Positions 52,999 through 61,113 are shown, counted from the first letter of the stretch. The stretch: 64,000 nt of DNA from Jongsikchunia kroppenstedtii DSM 45133 (GCF_000380485.1 NZ_AQYG01000047.1:248001-312000); one strand, 5' to 3'. Notes: a model not told the origin generated them from the sequence alone. Numbers and translations: made by a program.

Positions 52999-53520
52999 AT
53001 GAACACCACCACGACGGCCACCATCGACAACGGCACCACCGAGAACGGCACCACCGAAAACACCGCGGCCGAGAGCAGCACGAGCACCCGGACCCACCGG
53101 ATGTTGGCGGCGCTCGGATCCATCGCCGCACTCGCGGGGGCCGGCGGCGCCTGGGCCGGCATTGCCGGCGGCGCCCCGGCGTCGCCGTCGGTGACGATGC
53201 GGATCACCAACCATTCGGCGGTTACCGCGGTCTTGGTCAGCGCCGACCCGAACGGCGGCTGGTGGGTGCAGGCGCCGCAGCCGATCCTGCGGCCGGGTCA
53301 GACGCAGACCGTCATCGCCGCGACGCACGCGCGCGAACAGTTCGTGCAGATCGACTACATCGCGAAGAACACGCGGCAGTCGCAGATCACCTACGCCCTG
53401 CACAGCTCGGACCGCGGAACCGATCAGGGGTCCACCGGAGTCTCCAACCAGGACTTCATCATTCGGACCGCCATCCAGCGGCAGTACCCCGACGCGGCCG
53501 CCCAGTTCGATCTGGCATAG
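52999..53520 (+). CDS. Secreted or membrane-anchored protein, paralogue A
   Basis: This is a 173-residue protein. A Thr/Asn-rich cytoplasmic tail (residues about 1-35) leads to a single hydrophobic helix (MLAALGSIAALAGAGGAWAG, about 36-55) and a beta-rich outer domain with MRITNHSAV, GGWWVQAPQPILRPGQTQT and a C-terminal FDLA. The same layout is found in the protein at 57470. AGGAG precedes ATG 52999. The N-x-S/T and 'PP..I.pG' pattern is reminiscent of aegerolysin/ET79-like beta sandwiches, but this is only a resemblance. No known family is assigned. Confidence 0.78.
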   Translation: MNTTTTATIDNGTTENGTTENTAAESSTSTRTHRMLAALGSIAALAGAGGAWAGIAGGAPASPSVTMRITNHSAVTAVLVSADPNGGWWVQAPQPILRPGQTQTVIAATHAREQFVQIDYIAKNTRQSQITYALHSSDRGTDQGSTGVSNQDFIIRTAIQRQYPDAAAQFDLA

Positions 53521-53741
53521 CCGAGAAGACCACCTCCCCATGAACAAGACCATCAGCCAGACAAGGAATTTCATGAAGATCGAACGGATCACCACCATGC
53601 TCAGCGCACTTCACCCCGGTGCCGGAACCCGCGCCCCCGGGCCCGGTCGCCATCGTCGGCGGATTCCCAGCCGCAGCAGCGAAATATTGGATCAGCCATG
53701 TGTGACACCCCGGGGCCGCAGCTGTCGTAAGCTAGGTCTCA

Positions 53742-53803
53742 CGGCGATGGATCCCGCCAAGGCCGGTCACGGCCGAACCGCACTCCTGCTGATGGTTCCT
53801 ACC
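53742..53803 (+). ncRNA. Fluoride riboswitch (crcB RNA motif)
   Basis: The sequence GGCGATGGATCCCGCC (53743-53758) is followed by AA, an extra GGCC/GGCC arm, GAACCGC, and CTGATGGTTCCTACC (53789-53803). These are the invariant parts of the fluoride aptamer: stem GGCG/CGCC with AUG loop, an AACCGC joint and the UGAUG-CCUAC 3' segment. The loop GGATCC can form the pseudoknot with GGTTCC at five of six pairs. A strong hairpin (53809-53826) just downstream could be the expression switch. It precedes the phosphoesterase-DUF211-VIT genes. Confidence 0.85.
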
Positions 53804-53808
53804 GGTGA

Positions 53809-53826
53809 GTCCGGGCATGCCCGGAC
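53809..53826 (+). terminator. Palindromic hairpin after the fluoride aptamer
   Basis: GTCCGGGCA and TGCCCGGAC make a perfect 18-base palindrome directly downstream of the aptamer. No T tract follows. It may be the expression platform of the riboswitch, possibly a Rho-type or translational switch. Confidence 0.45.
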
Positions 53827-53869
53827 ATCGCTAGCGGGAGTGCCGTGGATGGACCCTACTCACTCAACG

Positions 53870-53897
53870 CCGGCCTGTCGGAACGGCGACAGGCCGG
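53870..53897 (+). other. Strong 11-bp hairpin in the phosphoesterase leader
   Basis: CCGGCCTGTCG (53870-53880) and CGACAGGCCGG (53887-53897) pair perfectly around GAACGG. It is 150 bases before the gene start and has no T tract. It is a possible second regulatory or processing hairpin. Confidence 0.55.
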
Positions 53898-54047
53898 AAT
53901 CCCGCGCAGCCTCGCGACGAATCACGTGTTCTCGCAGCTCTCTCCCTGTCGACCTCCGTACTCGCGGTGGCCGAACCACGTCCGGTCCAGATGTCGGTTC
54001 GGCCATCACGGAGCTCCCGACCCGCGCTCGCACACGAAAGGCCAGCC

Positions 54048-54857
54048 ATGTGGTTGACCCAACATCACACCGCACCGTCCGGCGCATTCCTCCGCACGCC
54101 CGACCGGGTCGCCATCGCCGGAGATTGGCACGCCAATACCCAGTACGGCCGCATGGCCGTCCACCACGCCCGAAAACGGAACGCCGATGTCCTGATCCAT
54201 CTGGGAGACTTCGGCTTCAACTTCACCGACAAGTTCCTCGACGGCCTCCAGGAAGCGCTCAACGACGACGAATTGATTCTCGGTTTTGTTGAGGGCAACC
54301 ACGAGAACTACGACTGGCTGCTGGAGCAACCGGTCGCCGACGATGGCCTCCGCCATCTTCGAGAGCGAATCGTCCACCTGCCCCGGGGATTTCGCTGGCG
54401 GTGGGGTGGCACCGCATGTCTCGCCGTCGGCGGCGCCTACTCCCTGGATCGGGCGCTGCGCATACCCGGGACGACCTGGTGGCCCCAGGAGATCCTGCGC
54501 GACGAGGAGGTCGATGCCATCGCCGCAGCGGGTGTCACGGATGCGATGTTCTGCCACGATTGCCCTGCAGGCGTGACGATCCCGGAACTCGCCCGCGATC
54601 GATTCGGATTTCCGGACGAGGACGTGCAGGGCGCGGATCGCTGCCGGGCGACGCTCCGTCGACTGGTCGACCAGGTCCAGCCGAACCGCTTGTGGCACGG
54701 TCACTACCACCGCCGCTATCAGTTCGTGCTGGACGCCGACGGCTATCGCACCGTGATCGACGGACTCGGCCGTGACAAGCAGCCGATCGACAACAACATG
54801 GTGGTCATCCCGATGGCCGCGCTCGGTACCCATCGCGCGACCCGCATCGCGGTCTGA
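54048..54857 (+). CDS. Calcineurin-like metallophosphoesterase
   Basis: This 269-residue protein has the metal-binding blocks GDWHAN near residue 23, HLGDFGFNF near 49, GNHENYDW near 80 and GHYHRRY near 219. These define a two-metal phosphoesterase. The start is ATG 54048, after CGAAAGG; the frame opens further up. It is the first gene after the fluoride riboswitch, so it may be fluoride-induced. The substrate is unknown; a role with phosphate esters or cyclic nucleotides is possible. Confidence 0.88.
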   Translation: MWLTQHHTAPSGAFLRTPDRVAIAGDWHANTQYGRMAVHHARKRNADVLIHLGDFGFNFTDKFLDGLQEALNDDELILGFVEGNHENYDWLLEQPVADDGLRHLRERIVHLPRGFRWRWGGTACLAVGGAYSLDRALRIPGTTWWPQEILRDEEVDAIAAAGVTDAMFCHDCPAGVTIPELARDRFGFPDEDVQGADRCRATLRRLVDQVQPNRLWHGHYHRRYQFVLDADGYRTVIDGLGRDKQPIDNNMVVIPMAALGTHRATRIAV

Positions 54858-54997
54858 GGCGACAGCATGTCCGCGAGTCGCCTTGCCGCAGTACAGGTTA
54901 GACATGCCCGGGTGATGTGCACCGGGAACCGGTCCGACGTCGATGACGTCGGGACATGGTCACCGACCCCTCCTGATCCCGAATCGGATGGTGCTGC
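54858..54997 (+). other. 140-base gap with two hairpins
   Basis: CCGACGTC-GAT-GACGTCGG (54934-54952) is a perfect hairpin. CCCGG (54907-54911) pairs with CCGGG (54922-54926) just before it. The second resembles part of a fluoride aptamer but lacks the 3' CTGATG-CCTAC portion, so no riboswitch is called here. Confidence 0.5.
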
Positions 54998-55282
54998 ATG
55001 CCCATAAGACGCCTCGCGATGGACGTCGACAAGACCGTCGATCGACCGGGCATGGTCGCGCTCGCGCTCGCCATCGAGGCCGTCTCGGGGGTCTCCGGCG
55101 TGAACGTGACCGTCACGGAGATCGACATCGAAACCGTGGGAATGGTGGTCACGGTGGAGGGCGACGACATCGACACGGACGCTCTGTTCGATGCGATCGA
55201 CCGCACTGGCGCCGTGCTGCACAGCATCGACGAAGTCGTGGCCGGGGACCGCCCGGTGGAGCACATGCCGCGGCGGCGGTAG
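54998..55282 (+). CDS. DUF211 protein
   Basis: This 94-residue protein opens MPIRRLAMDVDKTVDRPG and continues with EAVSGVSGVNVTVTEIDIETVGMVVTVEGDDI and a final HSIDEVVAGD. This is the DUF211 (COG1888) fold, ferredoxin-like, of unknown role. It abuts the VIT-like gene (its stop is followed directly by the ATG), so the pair is translationally coupled. Such pairs suggest a metal or ion sensor/adaptor for the transporter; that is inference. Confidence 0.85.
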   Translation: MPIRRLAMDVDKTVDRPGMVALALAIEAVSGVSGVNVTVTEIDIETVGMVVTVEGDDIDTDALFDAIDRTGAVLHSIDEVVAGDRPVEHMPRRR

Positions 55283-55822
55283 ATGACCGGCTGGGTGCCT
55301 CACCCGCTCCGGGCAGCGACCCTGCCGCTGTTGCTGGGTACCACCGACGGACTTCTCACCGTTCTCACCCTCGCCGCGGGAGCAATGCTGCGCGGCGACA
55401 CGCTCGGCGTCATCCTGGCTCTGCGGGTCGGCACGGCGTCGGCGGTCACCGCCGTCGTCACGATGTTCGTCGCCGACTACGCGGAACGACGATCGAAGCT
55501 GCTCCGGGGCTCGCGCCAGCTGAATCTGTCGGACACCCGGCTCATGGCCACCCGGTTGGGGCGCGACGTGCTGCACGAGTCGCTGAGGATGACCGCCGTC
55601 GCCGGCACCGCGAGCCTGCTCGGCTCGGCGATACCGATCCTGCTCGCCGCGTCACTGCCACTGCCGTCGTGGACCGCGCTCGTGATCGCCGAGGCGTTCA
55701 TCGGCGGTCTCGGCTATGCCCTCGCCGTCGTTCTGCACACCGCACGGGTGCGATGGTGCTTGTCGCTGCTGACCGTCGGCGCGGCGGTGACAGTACTAGG
55801 AATCGTGCTGCACATCGCCTGA
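55283..55822 (+). CDS. VIT/CCC1-like membrane protein
   Basis: This 179-residue protein has five hydrophobic helices. The first carries GTTDGLLTVLTLAAGAM, matching the DG motif of the VIT1/CCC1 iron-manganese transporters, and the charged stretch DYAERRSKLL follows helix two. It probably moves a metal ion or another ion, and being under a fluoride riboswitch it may help in fluoride resistance. There is no CrcB/Fluc gene in the window. It ends four bases before the convergent enolase gene. Confidence 0.72.
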   Translation: MTGWVPHPLRAATLPLLLGTTDGLLTVLTLAAGAMLRGDTLGVILALRVGTASAVTAVVTMFVADYAERRSKLLRGSRQLNLSDTRLMATRLGRDVLHESLRMTAVAGTASLLGSAIPILLAASLPLPSWTALVIAEAFIGGLGYALAVVLHTARVRWCLSLLTVGAAVTVLGIVLHIA

Positions 55823-55826
55823 CGGC

Positions 55827-57107
55827 TCACGGTCGCCGTTGCGACTCCGGAAGCCCATATGCCAGAGCGGGATTCGCCTGCTCAATGGAGATGAGCCGGT
55901 TGTATTTCGCAATCCGCTCGCCGCGAGCCGGAGCGCCGGCCTTGATTTGGCCCGTGCCTGCTCCGACGGCAAGGTCGGCGATGAAACTGTCCGTCGTCTC
56001 GCCCGATCGATGCGAGATCATCGCGCCGTAGTTGCTGCGGCGGCACACGTCGAGCGCCATGAGCGTCTCGGTGACCGTCCCGACCTGGTTCACCTTGATC
56101 AAGGCCGCGTTCGCAATCCCGTCGACCACCGCGTCGGCGATGATCGCCGGATTGGTGACGAAGTTGTCGTCGCCCACCAGCTGCACCCGGTCCCCCAGTT
56201 GGTCCGTCATCGCACGCCAACCGGCATCGTCGGACTCCGCCAGGCCGTCCTCGATGCTCCAGATCGGGAAGTCGTCCAGCATCGTCGAATACATCTCGAT
56301 CATGTCGGAGCTGGTGAAGGACTGATCCCCGATCTGATAGCGGCCATCGGCATAGAACTCGGACGCTGCCGGATCGATCGCGATCGCCACCTCATCCCGC
56401 GAGGGCTTGTACCCCGCGGAGCCGATCGCCTTCACCAGTTCGGCGAGCGCCTCCTCAGGGCGGGAGAACGTCGGCGCGAAACCGCCTTCGTCGCCCAGTC
56501 CGGTACTGAACCCGCGCTCGGCCAGGACGCCCCGCAGTGCGGCGTACACCTCGGCGCCCGCCCGCACCGCGTCGGCCACCGATGGCGCACCCAGCGGCGC
56601 GATCATGAACTCCTGGAACGGCAGTCCATTGCCCGCGTGGCGGCCGCCGTTGATCACGTTGAAGTGCGGGACGGGAAGCCGCGGCACGACGTGAGCACCG
56701 GCAAGGCTGAGCCATAGGGGTTCCTTCTGTTCGACGGCGAACGCCTTGGCCGCGGCCATCGACACCCCCGCGACCGCGTTGGCTCCCAGGCGGGACTTGT
56801 TCCCGCTTCCGTCGAGGTCCAGGAGTCGTTGATCCACCTCGTCGAGCGATGAAAACGGCACTCCCACCAGCGAATCCGCGATCTCGCCGGCCACGTTTCG
56901 AACCGCACCCAGCACACCCGCGCCGTGATAGCGATCCGGGTCCCCGTCACGGATCTCGACCGCCTCACGACTACCGGTCGAGGCGCCGGCGGGGACGCCC
57001 GCGGCGACCGTGAGGCCGCTCTCGGCGTACAGAACTACTGCGACTGTTGGATTTCCACGCGAGTCCAACGTCTCCTGCGCGTGCAACTGACTGATGACGA
57101 GCGTCAT
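55827..57107 (-). CDS. eno: Enolase (second-type paralogue)
   Basis: This is a 426-residue enolase. It has LDSRGNPTV, NGGRHAGNGLPFQEFMI, DEGGFAP, a metal Asp in AIDPAASEFY, IEDGLAESDDAGW, VGDDNFVTNP, and active-site KVNQVGT and SHRSGETTD. All catalytic residues look intact. The housekeeping eno normally sits elsewhere in this group, so this is probably an extra copy. Enolase is the classic fluoride target, and this copy faces the fluoride-riboswitch operon. It may be a fluoride-tolerant replacement; that is inference. Confidence 0.92.
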   Translation of the reverse strand: MTLVISQLHAQETLDSRGNPTVAVVLYAESGLTVAAGVPAGASTGSREAVEIRDGDPDRYHGAGVLGAVRNVAGEIADSLVGVPFSSLDEVDQRLLDLDGSGNKSRLGANAVAGVSMAAAKAFAVEQKEPLWLSLAGAHVVPRLPVPHFNVINGGRHAGNGLPFQEFMIAPLGAPSVADAVRAGAEVYAALRGVLAERGFSTGLGDEGGFAPTFSRPEEALAELVKAIGSAGYKPSRDEVAIAIDPAASEFYADGRYQIGDQSFTSSDMIEMYSTMLDDFPIWSIEDGLAESDDAGWRAMTDQLGDRVQLVGDDNFVTNPAIIADAVVDGIANAALIKVNQVGTVTETLMALDVCRRSNYGAMISHRSGETTDSFIADLAVGAGTGQIKAGAPARGERIAKYNRLISIEQANPALAYGLPESQRRP

Positions 57108-57469
57108 GGCGGACCTTCCTCACAGGGGTCCGCGCGGCATCCCGACACGAACCCATACGGGTTTCGATGTCAGGGACCGTTGGCTGCTCCGAATCCTCAG
57201 CAGCGATTGGCGGCGAGCCCCACCGCCGCGTACTCGCTCAACGATACTCCGAATCCGTTGCCTCGCAGCGTATCGGCAACAACCCGACCGCCGAGCGCGA
57301 CGACTGCCGACGTTCAGTGCCATCCGATGCCATCAATGTCGCTCCCCCGACTGGAGGAGGCCTGAATCCGCCGGCCGTTCCCCCTGTCGGCGGAGTTCTT
57401 TCCGGGGTCATCGGCGGCAAAGTCATTGGTGTCAGCACAACCGCTTCACCATCACCCAAGGAGACATCA
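57108..57469. other. 362-base divergent region, enolase / paralogue B
   Basis: On the minus strand an eno leader has two hairpins, CGGCG-CGCCG and GCTGCT-AGCAGC (about 57181-57230). On the plus strand lies copy 2 of the 42-base element. No gene is seen. Confidence 0.55.
57393..57434 (+). promoter_or_regulatory. Conserved 42-base element, copy 2
   Basis: This matches copy 1 (52906-52947) at 39 of 42 bases, with GGG replacing CTC in the middle. It lies 35 bases before the start of paralogue B. Two matched copies before two paralogous genes suggest shared control by one regulator. Confidence 0.75.
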
Positions 57470-57994
57470 ATGAACACCACCCCCGACACCGCGACGGAGA
57501 CCACCGGCCAGGCGGGAACCACCGAGACGGCCACACCGGCCAAGACCCGGAACCGCCGGATCGTCGAGTCCTTCGCCTGCCTCGCCGCGGTCGCCGGAGT
57601 CAGCTGCGTCGTCGGCGCCGGAGTCGCCGGCGCCACCCCGCCTGCCCAGCAGGCCGGCCAGGCGACGACCACGATGACGATCACCAATCACACCAACCAG
57701 CTCGAATGGCTGCTCAGCTCGAACACCACCGGCAACTGGGTCGTTCCGCCCCAGGTCGTATTGATGCCCGGTGCATCGGAAACCATCGTCGTCTCGCAGC
57801 CACGAACCGACTGGCAGCGCACCATCGTCAACTACCGGGTCGGCCTCATCGGCCCGCAGGCGACCTACGCTGCCGCGAACACTCTGTGGGCTGTCGGAAC
57901 CGAGATGACCGGCGTCACCGGCGGCCCAGGCTGGATCAGCAACCAGGTCGTGACCCGCCATCCGAATGCCACCGTGCGCTACGACCTGTGGTGA
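57470..57994 (+). CDS. Secreted or membrane-anchored protein, paralogue B
   Basis: This 174-residue protein has the same plan as paralogue A: a Thr-rich tail (residues 1-25), one hydrophobic helix (SFACLAAVAGVSCVVGAGVAG) and a beta-rich domain with TMTITNHTNQ, TGNWVVPPQVVLMPGASET and NQVVTRHPNATVRYDLW. It shares 'ITNH', 'W.V..PQ..L.PG..' and a C-terminal hydrophobic/Asp ending with A. AAGGAG precedes ATG 57470. A strong hairpin follows the stop. The function is unknown. Confidence 0.78.
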   Translation: MNTTPDTATETTGQAGTTETATPAKTRNRRIVESFACLAAVAGVSCVVGAGVAGATPPAQQAGQATTTMTITNHTNQLEWLLSSNTTGNWVVPPQVVLMPGASETIVVSQPRTDWQRTIVNYRVGLIGPQATYAAANTLWAVGTEMTGVTGGPGWISNQVVTRHPNATVRYDLW

Positions 57995-58011
57995 GTGGCG
58001 CCACCACATCA

Positions 58012-58058
58012 GACGAAGCCCCGTGTCCATCATCCCCGAGACGGCGCGGGGCTTCGTC
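58012..58058. terminator. Bidirectional hairpin after paralogue B
   Basis: GACGAAGCCCCG (58012-58023) and CGGGGCTTCGTC (58047-58058) pair perfectly over 12 bases. There is no T run. It separates paralogue B from the convergent LLM gene. Confidence 0.75.
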
Positions 58059-58078
58059 GTATGTCGTTCAAGCGCAGC

Positions 58079-59065
58079 TCATTTCAAGGCCGGCAGCACC
58101 TTGTCGGTGAGCAGCTGCAGCGACTCCCAGGCGGCGTCGATCGGCATCCCGCCGACCAGCCCGTGCAGGGCGATCGCACCATAGGCCGGGTCGGCGCGTA
58201 CCTCGTCGACGAGCTGCTCCGGCGTGAGGAATCGGTAGATGCCCGACTCCCGCACCTCGTCGATCGTGCGCACCCCCGGCAGGTGCATGACCGACCGCAC
58301 CCGGTCGCCGGACCATGCGCCGTAGGTGACCGCCTCCCACAGGATGTGTTCGCCGTATCGCGCCCACGCCTCGTCGGGATCCTCGTGGAGATAGATCATG
58401 CCGCGGTTGACCTTCGGCGGCATGATCACGATCGGCCGGACGCCCGCCTCGGCGCAGAGCTGCCGGTAGTAGTCGGCCAGGTCGGGCCGGTGTGCCGGGA
58501 TGTTCAGCGGCAGCCGAAAGCGCACCGCTCGCCGAGCGGTCGCCCGCACGCCCCCACCGACATACAGCGGGGGATGCGGCGACGACCGGGTGCCCGAACA
58601 GATCGGCGTCCGGTCCGGCTCGGCGACCGCGTCACCCGACCACACCCGCAGGACGGTTTCCAGGGTCTGATCCATGAGCTGGCCGCGACGTGCGAAATCG
58701 ACTCCGAGCGCGTCGTATTCGATCGGGCGGTACCCCAGACCGAGCGTCGTATGCAGCCGGCCGCTGCTGACCGCGTCGGCCAGGGCGATGTCCTCGGCGA
58801 GGCGGACCGAATTCCACAGCGGACCGAGTGCGCAATCGACGCTGGCGATCATCGTCTTGGTACGTGCCAGGAACATTCCCGCCGTCATGATCGGGTTGCA
58901 GCTCCAGCCGTGCCCGGTGGCATGGTGCTCGTCGATGCTGACAGCCAGTACGCCGCGGGATTCCGCCCACTCGGCCATCTCCAAGGCGGCCGACAACAGC
59001 TCGCCCTGCTTGCGCGGATCGCCGCCCGGGGACGCGAAGTTGAACCGCAGAACCGCGAAATTCAT
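58079..59065 (-). CDS. LLM-class flavin-dependent oxidoreductase
   Basis: This is a 328-residue TIM-barrel protein. It has an alkanal-monooxygenase-type start (MNFAVLRFNF), the VSIDEHH segment near 43, SGRLHTTLGLGYRPIEYDALG near 105 and YVGGG near 165. FMN-linked alkane-, nitrilotriacetate- or sulfonate-type monooxygenases look like this. It lies 20 bases behind the SDR gene on the same strand. The substrate is probably a small organic acid or sulfonate; that is inference. Confidence 0.8.
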   Translation of the reverse strand: MNFAVLRFNFASPGGDPRKQGELLSAALEMAEWAESRGVLAVSIDEHHATGHGWSCNPIMTAGMFLARTKTMIASVDCALGPLWNSVRLAEDIALADAVSSGRLHTTLGLGYRPIEYDALGVDFARRGQLMDQTLETVLRVWSGDAVAEPDRTPICSGTRSSPHPPLYVGGGVRATARRAVRFRLPLNIPAHRPDLADYYRQLCAEAGVRPIVIMPPKVNRGMIYLHEDPDEAWARYGEHILWEAVTYGAWSGDRVRSVMHLPGVRTIDEVRESGIYRFLTPEQLVDEVRADPAYGAIALHGLVGGMPIDAAWESLQLLTDKVLPALK

Positions 59066-59085
59066 GATCAGAATCCTTGCGCCGC

Positions 59086-59835
59086 TTACAGACAGTCCGA
59101 CGCGCCGTCGATGATCACCAACGCGCCACTGGTGTAGGAGCTCGCCTCCGAGCAGAGGAACGCGATCGTCGGGGCGATCTCGTCGACGGTGGCGAAGCGG
59201 CCCATCGGAACATGCGCCAACTCCGCATCGGCGATCTGCGGAATGTGCTCCATCGGTGCCGTCATGTTGGTCTTCGTCACGCCCGGCGCGACCGCGTTGA
59301 CCCGGATCCCGTCTGCGGCCCACTTGGCCGCGAGGTTGCGGGTGATGTTGATGATTCCGGATTTCGCGGCACCGTAGCCGGGCACCATCGGCACCGACCG
59401 CAGCGCGGACATCGACGCGAGACTGACGACGCTGGCCCCACCTGCGGCGGTCGATGATGCGAGCGCCGTGTGCAATCCGGCGGTGAGCCGATACGGCCCC
59501 AACAGGTTGACACCGACGGAGGCCTCGAAACCCTCCGGTGTGGACTCGTCGAGTCCACCCGGGAAATTCGCGCCCGCATTGTTGATCAGCACGTCGAGCG
59601 TCTCGAACTCGCGGGCCAGCGCGTCGACGGAAGCCGCGTCCCCGATGCGTAGCTGCCGGTACTGCATGCCGGCCAGGTCGGTGTCGTAGTCGGCGACCGC
59701 GGCCTTGGTCCCGGTGACGGTGACGTCGGCCCCGGCGTCGCGGAACAGGCGGGCCGTCGCATTGCCGATACCGCTCGTTCCGCCGCTCACCAGCACGCTG
59801 GTCCCGGTGAAATCGAAGTTGATCTGTGCGGTCAC
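59086..59835 (-). CDS. Short-chain dehydrogenase/reductase
   Basis: This is a 249-residue SDR. It has VSGGTSGIGNAT near residue 12, NNAGANFPGG near 84, catalytic YGAAK near 147 with the preceding Ser, and a C-terminal GALVIIDGASDCL tail. GTG 59835 is fixed by GGAGAA upstream and overlaps the metallo-beta-lactamase-fold gene stop (GTGA). Its product would be a ketone or alcohol in the catabolic pathway. Confidence 0.85.
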   Translation of the reverse strand: MTAQINFDFTGTSVLVSGGTSGIGNATARLFRDAGADVTVTGTKAAVADYDTDLAGMQYRQLRIGDAASVDALAREFETLDVLINNAGANFPGGLDESTPEGFEASVGVNLLGPYRLTAGLHTALASSTAAGGASVVSLASMSALRSVPMVPGYGAAKSGIINITRNLAAKWAADGIRVNAVAPGVTKTNMTAPMEHIPQIADAELAHVPMGRFATVDEIAPTIAFLCSEASSYTSGALVIIDGASDCL

Positions 59836-61085
59836 GATAGTTTCTCCAGTTCTCTTGTCAGCCAGGCTTTCTCCCAGAAGTTCTCCGATGCCTCGAGTAA
59901 GTTCCGGTGTGCCTGCGCCAACACGGCGCGGGCCGCGGCGTGATCCGGGACGGAATCGACGACGATCTCGGCAAGGTGGATGGCGCGCAGATCGTCGCCG
60001 GCGGCGAGATACCGTTCGGCGCGCGTCGTGAGGGCGTCGCCGCCCGCCAGCTCCACCAGATCCGCGTCCACGGCACGCCGTGGCACGTCGTACAGCTCGG
60101 TGGTGGATTGATGGTGGAACCACCCCGAGTAGTTCTCCCAGACCGCCCGCACATCCCACGAAACCTTGCCGTAGCCCTGCCCCACTTCCAGTTCGCCGGG
60201 CAGCTCGATCTCACGCATCAGCGTGTGAACATCCTTGCCGGCGTTCATTCCTGCGACGGTCTGGTCATGGATGTAGGCGACCGCGTCGTGCAGCCGGGTG
60301 AGTTCGGTGTCGATGCGCTCGGCCCCGACGATCGGTTCGAAGTGCCCGGTGAGCAGCATCTCCGGCCGCAGCGCTCGCACCCGCTCGATGCTCTCCATCA
60401 CGACCAGCGCGTCCCGATAACGGTCGCCACGCATGGTCACCAGGTTGGGAATATGTCCGAAGAGCGCACCGAACACGTTGCCGCACAAACAGATACGCTC
60501 CTCCGGCAGCCACACCACCAACGAGTCGGTGGTCTCGCCGCCCGGGGCGGCCAGCAGCTCGAGCGCCCGCCGGCCGACGGTCAGCGGCATCGAGTCCTCG
60601 ACCACCACGTCCACGGTGGGAACCGACTGCGGTGCCAGTGCGCCGAATCGTCGCTGGATCTGGCCGACGCCTTCGGCCAGCGTGTTGCTGAAGGCGAAGG
60701 CGCTGCGGCTCGCCCGGTACGCGATGAGCCGTTCGTTGTCCTCGCGCCACTGGTTCCAATTGGCCTGCGCCACCACCACGCTGCCGGGGTCGCGGACCGT
60801 GTCGAGGCCGCCGACATGGTCGACATGCCCCTGGGTCAGGATCACATAGCGCACCGGCGCGTCGTCCACCGCGTCGAAGTTGGCCCGATGCACCGGACCC
60901 TCGAATCCCATGCCGGTGTTGATGATCACGCGGCCGTCGCCGGTGGTGAGCAGATACGAGTTCGACAGTCCGGGCGAGACCCAGATGCCGGGCGCCACCC
61001 GCTCGGCCCGCTCGGCGTTGGCGGGTCTCATCTGGTCGGCGCCGGGCCGAGACCGGTAGATGGGAACGAATTCATCGGTGGCCAT
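59832..61085 (-). CDS. Metallo-beta-lactamase-fold hydrolase (alkylsulfatase-like)
   Basis: This 417-residue protein has the core motif TQGHVDHVGG near residue 96, the Zn site of the fold with the first His replaced by Gln (canonical HxHxDH). GGETTDSLVVWLPEERICLCGNVFG and LLTGHFEP follow, then a helical C-terminal part that resembles alkylsulfatase dimerisation domains. AGGAGA precedes ATG 61085. It lies between a sulfotransferase and an SDR, consistent with sulfate-ester handling. Confidence 0.75.
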   Translation of the reverse strand: MATDEFVPIYRSRPGADQMRPANAERAERVAPGIWVSPGLSNSYLLTTGDGRVIINTGMGFEGPVHRANFDAVDDAPVRYVILTQGHVDHVGGLDTVRDPGSVVVAQANWNQWREDNERLIAYRASRSAFAFSNTLAEGVGQIQRRFGALAPQSVPTVDVVVEDSMPLTVGRRALELLAAPGGETTDSLVVWLPEERICLCGNVFGALFGHIPNLVTMRGDRYRDALVVMESIERVRALRPEMLLTGHFEPIVGAERIDTELTRLHDAVAYIHDQTVAGMNAGKDVHTLMREIELPGELEVGQGYGKVSWDVRAVWENYSGWFHHQSTTELYDVPRRAVDADLVELAGGDALTTRAERYLAAGDDLRAIHLAEIVVDSVPDHAAARAVLAQAHRNLLEASENFWEKAWLTRELEKLS

Positions 61086-61113
61086 GCCGTGTTCTCCTGG
61101 TTCTCGCGCTGCA

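Larger units (their letters stand above)
53521..54047 (+). other. 527-base leader region with structured RNA
   Basis: This gap contains a candidate promoter (TGTGACA at 53701 and TAAGCT at 53728), the fluoride riboswitch (53742-53803), the perfect 18-base palindrome 53809-53826, and a perfect 11-bp hairpin (53870-53880 / 53887-53897). The rest up to the phosphoesterase start holds no convincing gene; a 250-residue frame from 53540 lacks any homology-like feature and is rejected. Confidence 0.6.

Noticed and set aside
53540-54292. 250-residue open frame between paralogue A and the phosphoesterase
   Set aside because: Arg/Pro-rich composition typical of shadow frames; it overlaps the riboswitch and the phosphoesterase in another frame.
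54904-54952. Second fluoride riboswitch
   Set aside because: The 3' part with CTGATG and CCTAC is absent; only the first stem resembles the aptamer.
57181-57230. Fluoride riboswitch in the enolase leader (minus strand)
   Set aside because: GGCGGTGGGGCTCGCC lacks the invariant GATG, and its loop cannot pair with the downstream sequence.
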